Positions 54,598 through 64,000 of a stretch of DNA of 64,000 nucleotides are shown here, in pieces. A model generated the notes under the pieces. It made no database searches, had not been told where the DNA came from, and worked only from the letters and a program-made list of their open reading frames with translations. The DNA lies in the NCBI RefSeq assembly GCF_026151205.1, contig NC_087077.1:13552983-13616982 (forward strand), in the 5' to 3' direction. The position numbers and the translations under genes were made by a program. Position 1 is the stretch's first letter, and every line of letters begins with the position of its first letter. Source of the DNA: Bolinopsis microptera (lineage: Eukaryota > Ctenophora > Tentaculata > Lobata > Bolinopsidae).

Positions 54598-57500
54598 CTA
54601 AATCTTCTCTGAGTTCCCTATTTTGATTTTCTTCTCCTCCAGATCTGTACTAGACCCGGAGCGTTTGAAGGGAACAACTTTCAGACCGAAGTTTCTAGCT
54701 TCCTCGCACTCTGAAATATAAACACATGCTAGTCTTTGAAACCTTTACTAATATAAGGATTAATATTAACGTTAATACAAAAATTGTATAAGAGTGAGGC
54801 ATTATTGTGTATGAATTAACATATGGTGGCAGGTGCCTGGCAACGGATGTGTTTTTCGATCTTAAGCGGTAATGAACGTTCATGATATCAGGGCACACGG
54901 ATCTAAGTCAACATCCGTGTTTCACACTTAACCGTCACAAGAAACGTCCGCTGGATATGATAATAAATGAGGTGTCTCGGTAAATGAGCGGAGAGTCTGC
55001 GACATAGACTTCTCATATTATGACCTACAAAGCATGGTATTCAGATGAGCAAGAAATTGACAGACCAAGAGTTAAACCCTGGCAAACGTTAGATAGGACG
55101 GTACAACCAGTCTGAGGAAACGGGGGGGGGGGGGGGGGGGGATCATGTTATTTTTTGTCCGTTTTTGTCCGTTTTTGTCCGTTAATTTTTGTCCGTTTTG
55201 AAAATATAGCTGCCAAACGGACAAAAACGGACAAAAACGGACAAAAACGGACAAAAATTGTAACTTTTGATTTAAATTTTCTCCACAATTTGTAACAGGC
55301 TATCTGCAGAAATGGGTAGCCCGGTTAATGACCATGGTCCTTTCTCAAACTTTTAATCTTCAATTAGGCACAAAGAATACCTAGTCAACACATTTTTAAT
55401 AACATAAAAAGGGATGAAAAGTTTTATTACTGGAGAGTAAAACTTTGTTAAACACAAAGATTCTTGAGCACATTTTGAGTCAGACTCAAATGCGCTTAAA
55501 AACATTTTAGTATATAACAATAAATTATGTTAACAATAACACCAACAATAATTATAAATTGAACAAATTATTGAGAGATGAAAGAGAGGAAAAGGAGGAG
55601 GGGGGACTGAGGAGGGGGACTGAGGAGGGAGAGGAGGGGGGCTGAGGAGGAGTGAGACTGAGAAGGAGAACTGAGGAGGAGGAATGAATAGGAGGAGGAG
55701 AAGAAGGACTCAAGAGGAGGAGGACCCAAGAGGAGGAGGACCCAGGAAAAGGCCCCATGAGGAGGACTGGGGAGGAGGAGGACCGATGAGGACTGATGAG
55801 GACTGATAAAGAGGACTAAGGACGAGGAGGAGGAGGAGGAGGAGAAGGACTGAGGAGTGAGGAGGAGGACTGATGAGGAGATGAGGTGTATGAGGAGGAT
55901 GAGGAGGAGAAAGGAGATAAAGGATGAGGATAAGGAGGACTGAAGAGGAGGACTGGTGAAGAGGACTGATGAGGAGGAGGACTGAGAAGGGGAGGACTTA
56001 GGAGGACTGAGGAGGGGAGGACTTAGGAGGAAGAGGAGGATTGAGCAGGAGGAGGACTGAGGAGTAGAAGGAGGAAGAAGACTGAGGAGGATCAGGAGGA
56101 CCCAGGAAGAGGAGGAAGAGGAGGAGGACTGAGGAGGAGAAGGAGGACCCAAGAGGAGGAACCAGGAAGAAGAGGAGGAGGAGGACTGAGAAGGAGGAGT
56201 GAGACTGAGAAGGAGAACTGAGGAGGAGGAATGAATAGGAGGAGGAGGAGAAGAAGGACTCAAGAGGAGGACTGAGGAGGAGGACTAAGGAGAAGGATGA
56301 GGAGGAGGACCCAAGAGGAGGAGGACCCAAGAGGAGGAGGACCCAGGAGGAGGACCCAGGAAAAGGCCCCAAAAGGAGGACTGGGGAGGAGGAGGACTGA
56401 TGAGGACTGATGAGGACTGATAAAGAGGACTAAGGACGAGGAGGAGGAGGAGTGAGGAGGAGGACTAATGAGGAGGAGGTGTACAAGTAGGATGAGGAGG
56501 AGAAAGGAGATGAAGGAAGGAGATGAAGGATGAGGATAAGGAGGACTGAGGAGGAGGACTGGTGAAGAGGACTGATGAGGAGGAGGACTGAGAATGGGAG
56601 GACTTAGGAGGACTGAGGAGGGGAGGACTTAGGAGGAAGAGGAGGATTGAGGAGGAGGAGGACTGAGGAGTAGAAGGAGAAAGAAGACTGAGGAGGATCA
56701 GGAGGACCCAGGAAGAGGAGGAGGACTGAGGAGGAGAAGGAGGACCCAGGAGGAGGAACCAGGAAGAAGAGGAGGAGGAGGACTGAGAAGGAGGACTGAG
56801 AAGGAGAAGGAGGACTGATGAGGAGGATGAGGATGAGGAGGAGGGTGACTGGGGAAAGGATTGAGGAGGAGGAAGACTGATGAGGAGGATGAGGATGAGG
56901 AGGAGGGTGACTGGGGAAAGGATTGAGGAGGAGGAAGACTGAGGAGGAGGAAGAGGAGAAGGACTGAGGAGGAGAAGGACTGAGTAGAAGGAAGAGGAGG
57001 AGGACTGAGGAGGAGGACCCAGGAGGAGGAGGACACAGGAAAAGGCCCCAGGAGGAGGAGGATGACTTGGGAGGAGGAGGACTGATGAGGACTGATGAGG
57101 AGGAGAAGTAAGTGGATGAAGAGGATGAGGAGGACTGAGGAGGAGGACTGGTGAGCAGAAGGAGGAGGACCCAGGAGGAGAAGGAGGAGGAGGAGGATAA
57201 CTGAGGAGGAGGAGAAGGACTGAGGAGGAGAAGAGGGATCCAGGAGGAGAACCCAGGAGGAGAAGGAGGACTGAGGAGGAGGACTAAGGAGAAGGAGGAC
57301 TGATGAGGAGGATGAGGAGGAGGGTGACTGGGGAAAGGACTGAGAAGGACTGAGGAGGAGAATGCGGACTGAGGAGGAGGAACCAGGAAAAGGAGGAGGA
57401 GGACTGAAGAGGAGGACTGAGAAGGCGAAGGAGGACTGATGAGGAGGATGAGGATGAGGAGGAGGGTGACTGGGGGAAGACTGAGGAGGAGGGTGACTGG

Positions 57501-58651
57501 GGGAGGACTGAGGAATATGAGGAAGACTGAGGAGGCGGAGGAAGAGGAGAAGGACTGAGGAGGAGAAGGACTGAGGAGGATGACTGAGGAGGAGGAGGAC
57601 TGAGGAGGAGGAGGAGGACTGAGAAGGAGGAGGACTGAGGAGGAGGAGGACTGAGGAGGAGGAGGAGGAGGAGGAGGAGGAGGAGGAGGAGGAGTGAATA
57701 GGAGGAGGAGGGGGACTGGGCAGGACTGAGGAGGAGGACTGAGGAAAAGGATGAGGAGGAGGACTGAGAAGGAGGACTGAGCTGAGGAGGAGAACTGAGG
57801 ACTGAGGAGGAAGAGGAGGAGGATGAAGAGGAGGTGGACCCAAGAGGAGGAGGTCCCAGGAGGAGGACCCAGGAGGAGGACTCAGGAGGAGGAGGAGGAG
57901 GATGACTGAGGAAGACTGAGGAGGAGGAGGAAGCATCTAAATATTATTTCCATTTTTGTTATTTTTTGTCCGTTTTTGTCCGCTCTATTTTTTGTCCGTT
58001 TTGATAATATAGGGTTCCGAACGGAAAAAACGGATAAAAAACAGGATCCCCCCTGGAGGAGGAGGAGGAGGAGGAGGAGAAGGATGACTGAGGAGGACTG
58101 AGAAGGAGGAGGACTGAGGAGTACTGAGGAGGATCGCTGAAGAGGATGGCTGAGGAGGATGGCTGAGGAGGATGACTGAGGAGGATGACTGAGAGGGAGG
58201 AGGAGGAGGACTGAGAAGGAGGAGGAGAAAGAGGCCCAGGAGGAGGACTCAGGAGAAAGAGGAGGAGGAGGACTCAGAAGGAGGAATGAGGAGGACTCAG
58301 AAGGAGGAATGAGAAGGAGGAGAACTGAGGAGGAGGAGGAGGACTGAATAGGAGGAGGAGGGGGGACTGGGGGAGGACTGAGGAGGAGGAGTACTGACGA
58401 AAAGGATGAGGAGGAGGACTGAGGAGAAGGACTGAGGACTGAGGAGGAAGAGGAGGAGGATGAAGAGGAGGAGGAGGACCCAGGAGGAGGAGGACTGAGG
58501 AGGATGATGAGGACTGCAGAGGAGGAGGACTGAGGAGGACTGAGGAGGATGGCTGAGGAGGATGGCTGAGGAGGAGGAGGAGGAGAAGGTGGAAGAGGAG
58601 GAGGAGGAGGAGGAGGAGGAGGAGGAGGAGGAGGAGGAGGAGGAGGAGGAG

Positions 58652-58683
<32 letters not shown>

Positions 58684-58792
58684 TAAATGTTATTTCAATT
58701 TTTGTTATTTTTTGTCCGTTTTTGTCCGTTTTATTTTTGTCCGTTTTGAAAATACAGCTGCCAAACGGACAAAAACGGACAAAAAAACATGA

Positions 58793-58823
<31 letters not shown>

Positions 58824-61570
58824 GGAAACCCAATAATATACACATTCCAACTTGATGCGGTATGCGAGTTGAGTGTTCGATGTATGAAGTGCACTTGCCC
58901 GCTCGTTTCCGTTTTGTCAAAATAAAGAAAACGTAACAATTAAAACGTTTGCGCGCGCATTCCAAAGTACTGTCAATAAAAGACTCTCTTCAAATTTGAG
59001 GGTGCGAAACGCGCGATCGTTAGCATTTGAGCAAATGGTTATCACGTGCGGCGCGCGCTAATAACCACGTATCGTACACGCGTTGCCGATGCTCCGTAAG
59101 GCTAAGTTCCTCCGAATCTGTACTTAAACCAAAGATAGAACAAACATAAACCGCCGAAACGGTCAATTTGTTCAAGCCTGCATTCATAAATTACTTGTTA
59201 CAGAAAGAAACAGGTAACGCCCAGACAACCGTCGCACTGCTAAGCAATTCTTTTAAAAGGAAGTGCAGTATACATTGTATGCTATACCATGTATTCATGC
59301 TCTATTATGTATTTGTATAGGTTATCGCATTAGCGCGTGCCTTATAATTGCTCTTACTCGATGGCTTTTCCAACACTGATCAAATGTTGCCGACCACTTC
59401 ATTGGTAACTAAGGCCATTATTACCGGAATTGTGACATCGCTACACAGTCATGAGAGTGATATCATTCGAGAAAAAGCTAACATCGTTATTCGGTCGCGT
59501 ACACAACAAACTCAATAATTAGACTGTTATCTACCAATTATTGATGGATAATTAGAGAAGTAAGACTAACCTGCTTTAGTTCTGACTTTGTAAGCAGTGG
59601 CTCCAGCTCCAGGTCTTGCTTGTACTATTACCTGTCCTTGTCTGACTCGTGTCGTTGGTAGAATTCTCTGAAGATACCTTCGTTTAAAAAACTTACGTGC
59701 AAAAGATCGTCAACAGAAACACAGTCGCTCTGACGAACATCATTAAAATCATATTTACAAATAGCTTTAATTCAATGACGACTACTTAAATAATCATACG
59801 TCTATGATGAGTGGAGAAAGTAAAAGAACATCTTACACTTGAAATATATAATTTAGAGCATATCCCGAGGAAGGGAAATAGCCGCTCTTGAAAGAAGTAA
59901 TACCTGACTAGTAGATCTGGTACTGGCTCCACCGCTACTCTTGCTACTGCCCATAGCCACTGTCCCTTTACTTGGTGTGATAGTGATTGTGCTGTATTTC
60001 TTCTCGTTGGGTGTATCGTTTGGACTGCTCGCGCGCACGTGGAATATGTTTGTTATTGAGGTCCGGGGAGATTGGGTTCGTGTCCCTGAAAATAAAAACT
60101 TGGTTTAGAAGAACGATTGTGAGGGAGACCAAGTCAAATGTTAATTTGTTTGAATAATTTTAATTTACATAAAAACACAGATCTCCTGAATATTACAGGG
60201 TGGGCCAAAAGTCAGTACCCATACGTTGGCCTTAATAGCTCCGCTGTGTTTTATATTTGAGAGCTGTTGCTTTGCAGATGGCATACTGTACTTACTGGTT
60301 CGAGGATTCCGTCGTCAAAATTTGAAAATTCGAATATTTTAGACCACGCCCATTCAATATTAAAACACCTTTATTGTTTTCTCTGAACATGCTGAACGCC
60401 TAATTTTTTCAGAGACGGTAGATAATCAACTGTTGCATATGATCTGAAAACATGAGGCAAAACGGATTAGAAATGACGAAGTTATCAAGCATTTTCTGTA
60501 TCTCGTTAACAAAATTGACTGGGTGATTATGTGACACCGTGACACGACACCTTAATTGGGCACCCTTAACAATTCTCATATAATGTTTAACGGGGTAGTT
60601 AACGGGGGTCACCTTATCACGTGATTAGGTAAACCAATCACCTGATCACACGTAATGAATAAACTCGTTATGCTTCATATCTCGGTCATCTGAGAAGCTA
60701 CAGTTCTAATTCTTTCAGGACAAACGTAATTGGAATGGCCAAACACAATTCAATAACATTTAGCTTGATCTGACTATCCAAACTATCAAATAAATGTGAA
60801 AATGAACCTCTATTTGAAAAAAATGAACGCGAATATTTTTCGAGTTGACAAATTCCTCGAACCAGTGGTGGTACTAAGTCATACCAGAAAGAAGTATTTA
60901 AATTGGGCACTCAGTGACTGAGCTATAAAGGCCAACGCATGGGTACTGACTTTTGGCCCACCCTGTATATTGTGGCATGGAGGGTCAGAGGTTACTTACC
61001 AGCATTACCATTCTTCAAGGTACTCTGAGGATGGGTAGCGAAGCTAACTTGAGACTTCTTACCGAGTGAGGACTGAAAGGAAGAGGGCTTTAGATTTGGA
61101 CTCGTCGAATGTCTATTTTATCAAAAATGTATCATGGATAAAGGATATTTAACCTTTTCATAGATAAGATGACAATCTGTCAATATGCCATAATAAGCAG
61201 ATTAGTCCCTACAATCGCTTGAGGGAAGTAGCCTACAAATGTGTCTACCTGGCGATGGAAGGTAGAGATTCGGCCGTAATGACTCTCCTTATGTTGACTT
61301 AATATCCGCAACGTCATGAACGACCTGAAATAAACCAACATTTACAAATCAACGAAAAAAAAGTTAGAAACAAAGTTGCCAAAAAAACACCTTTAGCACG
61401 TACAGAAAACCAGGAGCAATAAACATTATAGAACGAACTACGAACCTGTGACAGAGGTCGCAGGGGTAGGGTTTCTTCTTAACAGGAACATGAATGTGTT
61501 CGTGCACCTTTAGTGATGATAGCATGTTGAAACTCTTCCCACAGATGTGACACGCAAACGGACGAGATCC
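54598..61570 (-). CDS. C2H2 zinc-finger protein, 3' part
   Basis: Minus-strand exons in order: 61570-61446, 61324-61249, 61072-61000, 60085-59904, 59667-59571, 54710-54598 (stop TAG). All joins keep phase. The first exon holds a complete C2H2 finger (CHICGKSFNMLSSLKVHEHIH). The second finger, CDLCHRSFMTLRILSQHKESH, is split across the next intron. The rest is Ser/Thr-rich, ending in GLKVVPFKRSGSSTDLEEKK. The frame is open at the first acceptor, so upstream exons, probably with more fingers, lie above 61570 or beyond the window. Likely a nuclear DNA-binding protein; no orthologue recognised. The last intron (54711-59570) carries a 3.7-kb poly-G/C-capped element, and the 60085-61000 intron carries a TA-flanked MITE. 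The terminal exon is assigned only on phase, a TTTCAG acceptor and a coding-like frame. Confidence 0.65.
55122..58822. mobile_element. 3.7-kb poly-G/poly-C-capped element with polypurine core (intronic)
   Basis: It opens with 20 G (55122-55141), ATCATGTTATTTTTTGTCCG and a GTCCGTTTTT array that folds back on GGACAAAAAC copies. It closes with GGACAAAAAAACATGAG and 29 C (58794-58822). AGGAAAC flanks both ends (55115-55121, 58823-58829). The core (about 55570-58680) is GGAGGA/GGACTGA polypurine. A second internal copy of the end unit lies at about 57934-58060. That unit (GCATCTAAATATTATTTCCA with GTCCG words) is also found inverted in the 5198 element near 5391-5515. There is no real ORF. Confidence 0.75.
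55570..58680. repeat. Long polypurine (GAGGAGGA / GGACTGAGGA) tract
   Basis: About 3 kb of nearly pure G/A on the + strand, with longer duplicated blocks inside (for example 55600-56100 against 56170-56700) and an uninterrupted (GGA)n run near 58590-58676. It is broken by a non-purine GTCCG unit at about 57934-58060. Ser/Leu/Pro ORFs on the other strand are artefacts of the repeat. Confidence 0.92.
58823..59570. other. Rest of the last intron of the zinc-finger gene
   Basis: Contains CG-rich patches (GCGCGCGC near 58951 and 59051). No exon identified. Confidence 0.4.
60196..60965. mobile_element. Tc1/mariner-type non-autonomous element
   Basis: A 770-bp element with inverted ends of about 45-50 bp: CAGGGTGGGCCAAAAGTCAG and CTGACTTTTGGCCCACCCTG, continuing into ACCCATACGTTGGCCTTAATAGCTC and its imperfect counterpart. 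TA flanks both ends (60194-60195, 60966-60967). The interior has short ORFs with no recognisable DDE motif. It lies in an intron of the zinc-finger gene. Confidence 0.8.
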
Positions 61571-63813
61571 CTGGAGACAAATATAAATTAAAGGGAATGT
61601 AATTTTAAAGATAATCTCACAATTATATGACTTATTCCCCTTATTGCATGTCATCTTCGTTCCAAAACTTTTTATGTCCTATGCATACACTCCTTGATAG
61701 TTATCTTGATCTAGTATCTTTGTTTCACACAATAGAGCATAAGTTTTGTGGTTTATCCACTGGGCGTAGAGTTTGTGTTTAAGCTACCAAATTTTATTAT
61801 TATTATTATTTATTGATATAACCAGGATTGACGCAGAGTCATTGATAGCACCGTAAAGTTGTCAGAAATTGAAGATTTTTGTACGTACAATGTTTTTAAA
61901 TGAGAACACTGCCATTTTAACTTTGCAGGGGAAAAAAACAGTTTAGAAATTATACCTCGTGATCCTGTAACACACTCGTAAAACTAATTGCGATATAATA
62001 CATACATAATTATTAATTACATATTATCTGGCTTCTAGTATTACGCTCTCCTCCCCCCCCCCCCCCTTCCCCCTTCCCCCTTTCCCAATATCAATAGGTT
62101 CCATGTTTGTTTTGATTTTACGATATTGTATACTTGCCAAGTTTTCATAATCGTATGAGGTACATGTAATTAGGCTTGCCTTGCTTTCGAGAGGTGCAAA
62201 ATAGTTAATTTCAGAAATTTATTGTCAACGAATATTTTTTCTGCATACTGAAACGTGATGATACCATAAATGATATGCTTCCAGTTCCTTGAAATTTTTG
62301 CTAAAAATTATAGTAATTTTCATTTTTCAATTCCACCGGCATGAAGGTAGCTGCTGACGCCCTGAAGGGACGAGTATATGAGTACAGTGTGCCCTCACTG
62401 ATTTGTACACGTGCAGGAAGTTCAAGCTGGTCTGCGAGGATGTCTAGGGCAAATAATGCTACACCAACAATCAACATCTACAGCATGGATCTCATCAGAG
62501 ACAAGCTCTGCTCTCCGAAAGTGGTAGACCCTCATCGAAGCTCATGTTGTTGGCAAGCCCACCGATCGATATTTTCTCCGTTGTTTCTGCGCATCATCAC
62601 ATCATGTGTAGAAAAAACCTTGGTAAGATTGTTGTCTGCAGCTAAGCTATCTGGAGTGCAGTCAGACTATCTGCAGCCAGGCATTTGTAATACAATTAGA
62701 CCCTCTGCAGCTAAGTTATCTGAAGCTGCTGGCAGGCCCTAGAATGCATTTAAAATCGTATTATTTGAATCGTTCTCTAAACTGCGTTTAAAAATGATCT
62801 CTATTGCCAAATTGCTTCTAGGCCTTTTGCACGAACAAAATCCTCGAAAATATTTTGCCATTGCTATCCTCAGCCACTCAAATTTTGACAGAATACTTTA
62901 ACTTTTTAACAGGAAAAAGTGACACTAAATGTTTTACCGCAACTTAAATCCTAACTGCACACAAAAATACCTGTTGCATCCTCATTAAACTTTTATCTTG
63001 AGGCATGGATTAGTTTCTTATTTTTTGTCGAAAATGTCATGCTAAAACTATCAAAATGCGCTTTGCAGTTATGGACAGGGTACTATGGTGACTAAATCCA
63101 TATAGTAGAACCCAGGAATACCTGGCACATAAGCGATACTGTAATAAACCATGAAATGTCAGGAAATGTCAGAGGCAAATATTTGAAGTTTGAACCACAT
63201 AAAACACGATTATATGGTAGATATTCGGGATTGTTCTTTGAGCTGTTGATAAAATCTTAAGATAACGAGAAGCTTATTGATTATAACATATATACGCACA
63301 CCTTATTCAATATTCATATATCATAAAATATGATAATGTAATAACAGGGGATCATTGCTGTGACGTGAGAAGAGGCACCTCAAGCTCACCTGACCTCCCC
63401 TGTACCCAATCACAGCGATTGTCAGCCCCACGTGACTACAGAGGCTAGGTGACCTAGTGGTATTACGCACATGATCGACAACTGAAACCAAGCAAGGAAG
63501 ACGCCTTGATCCGTGAGTCAAATACAGACAGTGACGGAGGATTTGTCTGGATAACTCTAGAGGAACTGTTCTTATACCGTGTGGTCATGTTTGTGTGTGT
63601 GTGCTTGTTGTGCTTAGAACGGCTACTAATGCTTGAATTGTCAGAGTTTTAATGCTACAATTTTCAGAACTTATTTTATATCAAACAGATCTTGTAGTTG
63701 TCCGTAATGAGTCGCATGATTAATAAAAAACGGATTTCTCATTATTTGTTCTATTTATTTGTTCTAATTCTATTTATTTCGAATCGGTTTATGTATTGGT
63801 TTGAAAGTGTAAT
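61571..63813. other. Upstream/intronic region of the zinc-finger gene
   Basis: I found no further zinc-finger exon. It contains a C-rich stretch (62050-62090), TTATTATTATT near 61795-61810, and a CTGCAGCTAAG(C/T)TATCTG-type direct repeat near 62636-62730. Short ORFs lack support. Confidence 0.4.
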
Positions 63814-64000
63814 GGGGGGGGGGGGGGGGGTCAACCTCATTTTACCTCATTTTACCTCATCCCAATTTTGCCTTTTTTGGCTGGCCTCATGAGGTAAAAT
63901 GAGGTAAATCTCGGCACAAATTTTTAACAGGTAAAATTCTCTAAATCGTCAATTTAGTCACGAAGGAGTATGGAAGGAGATCTAAATGTGTGCTCCTCTA
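63814..64000. mobile_element. Start of another poly-G-capped element (cut by the window edge)
   Basis: Seventeen G (63814-63830) are followed by TCAACCTCATTTTACCTCAT and a further ACCTCATTTT unit at 10-bp spacing. The inverted AGGTAAAATGAGGTAAATC follows near 63890-63910. The arrangement is the same as at 5198 and 55122, with a different 10-bp word. The right end is not visible. Confidence 0.5.

Noticed and set aside
55552-58939. Several long Ser/Pro/Leu or Glu ORFs on both strands
   Set aside because: All arise from GGA/TCC triplet repeats read in different frames.
62341-62742. Plus-strand ORF of 133 residues
   Set aside because: It ends in CTGCAGCTAAG-type repeats and shows no domain. It could be a decayed mobile-element ORF, but I cannot support it.

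Overview
The window is invertebrate metazoan genomic DNA. It carries spliced genes with GT-AG introns, animal-type proteins (an RAI1/TCF20-type extended PHD finger, GPATCH2/GPATCH2L-like, UNC93-like, membralin, ATPAF1, rhodopsin-like GPCRs) and a heavy load of non-coding mobile and repetitive DNA. The sequence does not identify the phylum. An early-branching or lophotrochozoan animal would fit, but that is a guess. Exons were joined by hand from acceptor and donor motifs and codon phase; no alignments or searches were run.

1-10.2 kb (+): an RAI1/TCF20-like chromatin-reader gene, cut by the left edge. A low-complexity N-terminal region is followed by an ePHD finger split over several exons, two AT-hook exons, and an unusual C-terminal array of paired CCHC-like fingers and repeated CPxC modules. 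One exon has an in-frame TGA. The intron at 5.0-7.8 kb holds a 2.4 kb element capped by poly-G/poly-C.

10.8-36.7 kb (+): a GPATCH2/GPATCH2L-like gene reconstructed as eight phase-consistent exons. Its 16 kb intron 4 houses two intronless GPCR genes, a GPCR fragment and an UNC93-like transporter gene on the opposite strand. Later introns hold a 475-bp satellite with an internal orientation switch and a tandem repeat that copies a splice donor.

37-46.3 kb: a TTAA-flanked foldback element, then three compact genes on + in a row: intronless membralin (TMEM259), a divergent cyclophilin, and ATPAF1 (3' exons certain, 5' end not found).

46.3-54 kb: repeats, one tRNA-Leu(CAA)-like gene, and a nested palindrome (hairpin MITEs inside the arms of a 3.1 kb palindrome, whose centre is occupied by another repeat).

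54.6-61.6 kb (-): the 3' half of a C2H2 zinc-finger gene. Its last intron contains a second, 3.7 kb poly-G/poly-C-capped element. Another starts at the right edge.

The most unusual signal is this group of elements: a long G-tract at one end and C-tract at the other, 10-bp-spaced subterminal repeats in inverted orientation, no coding capacity, and 7-bp flanking direct repeats in the two large cases.
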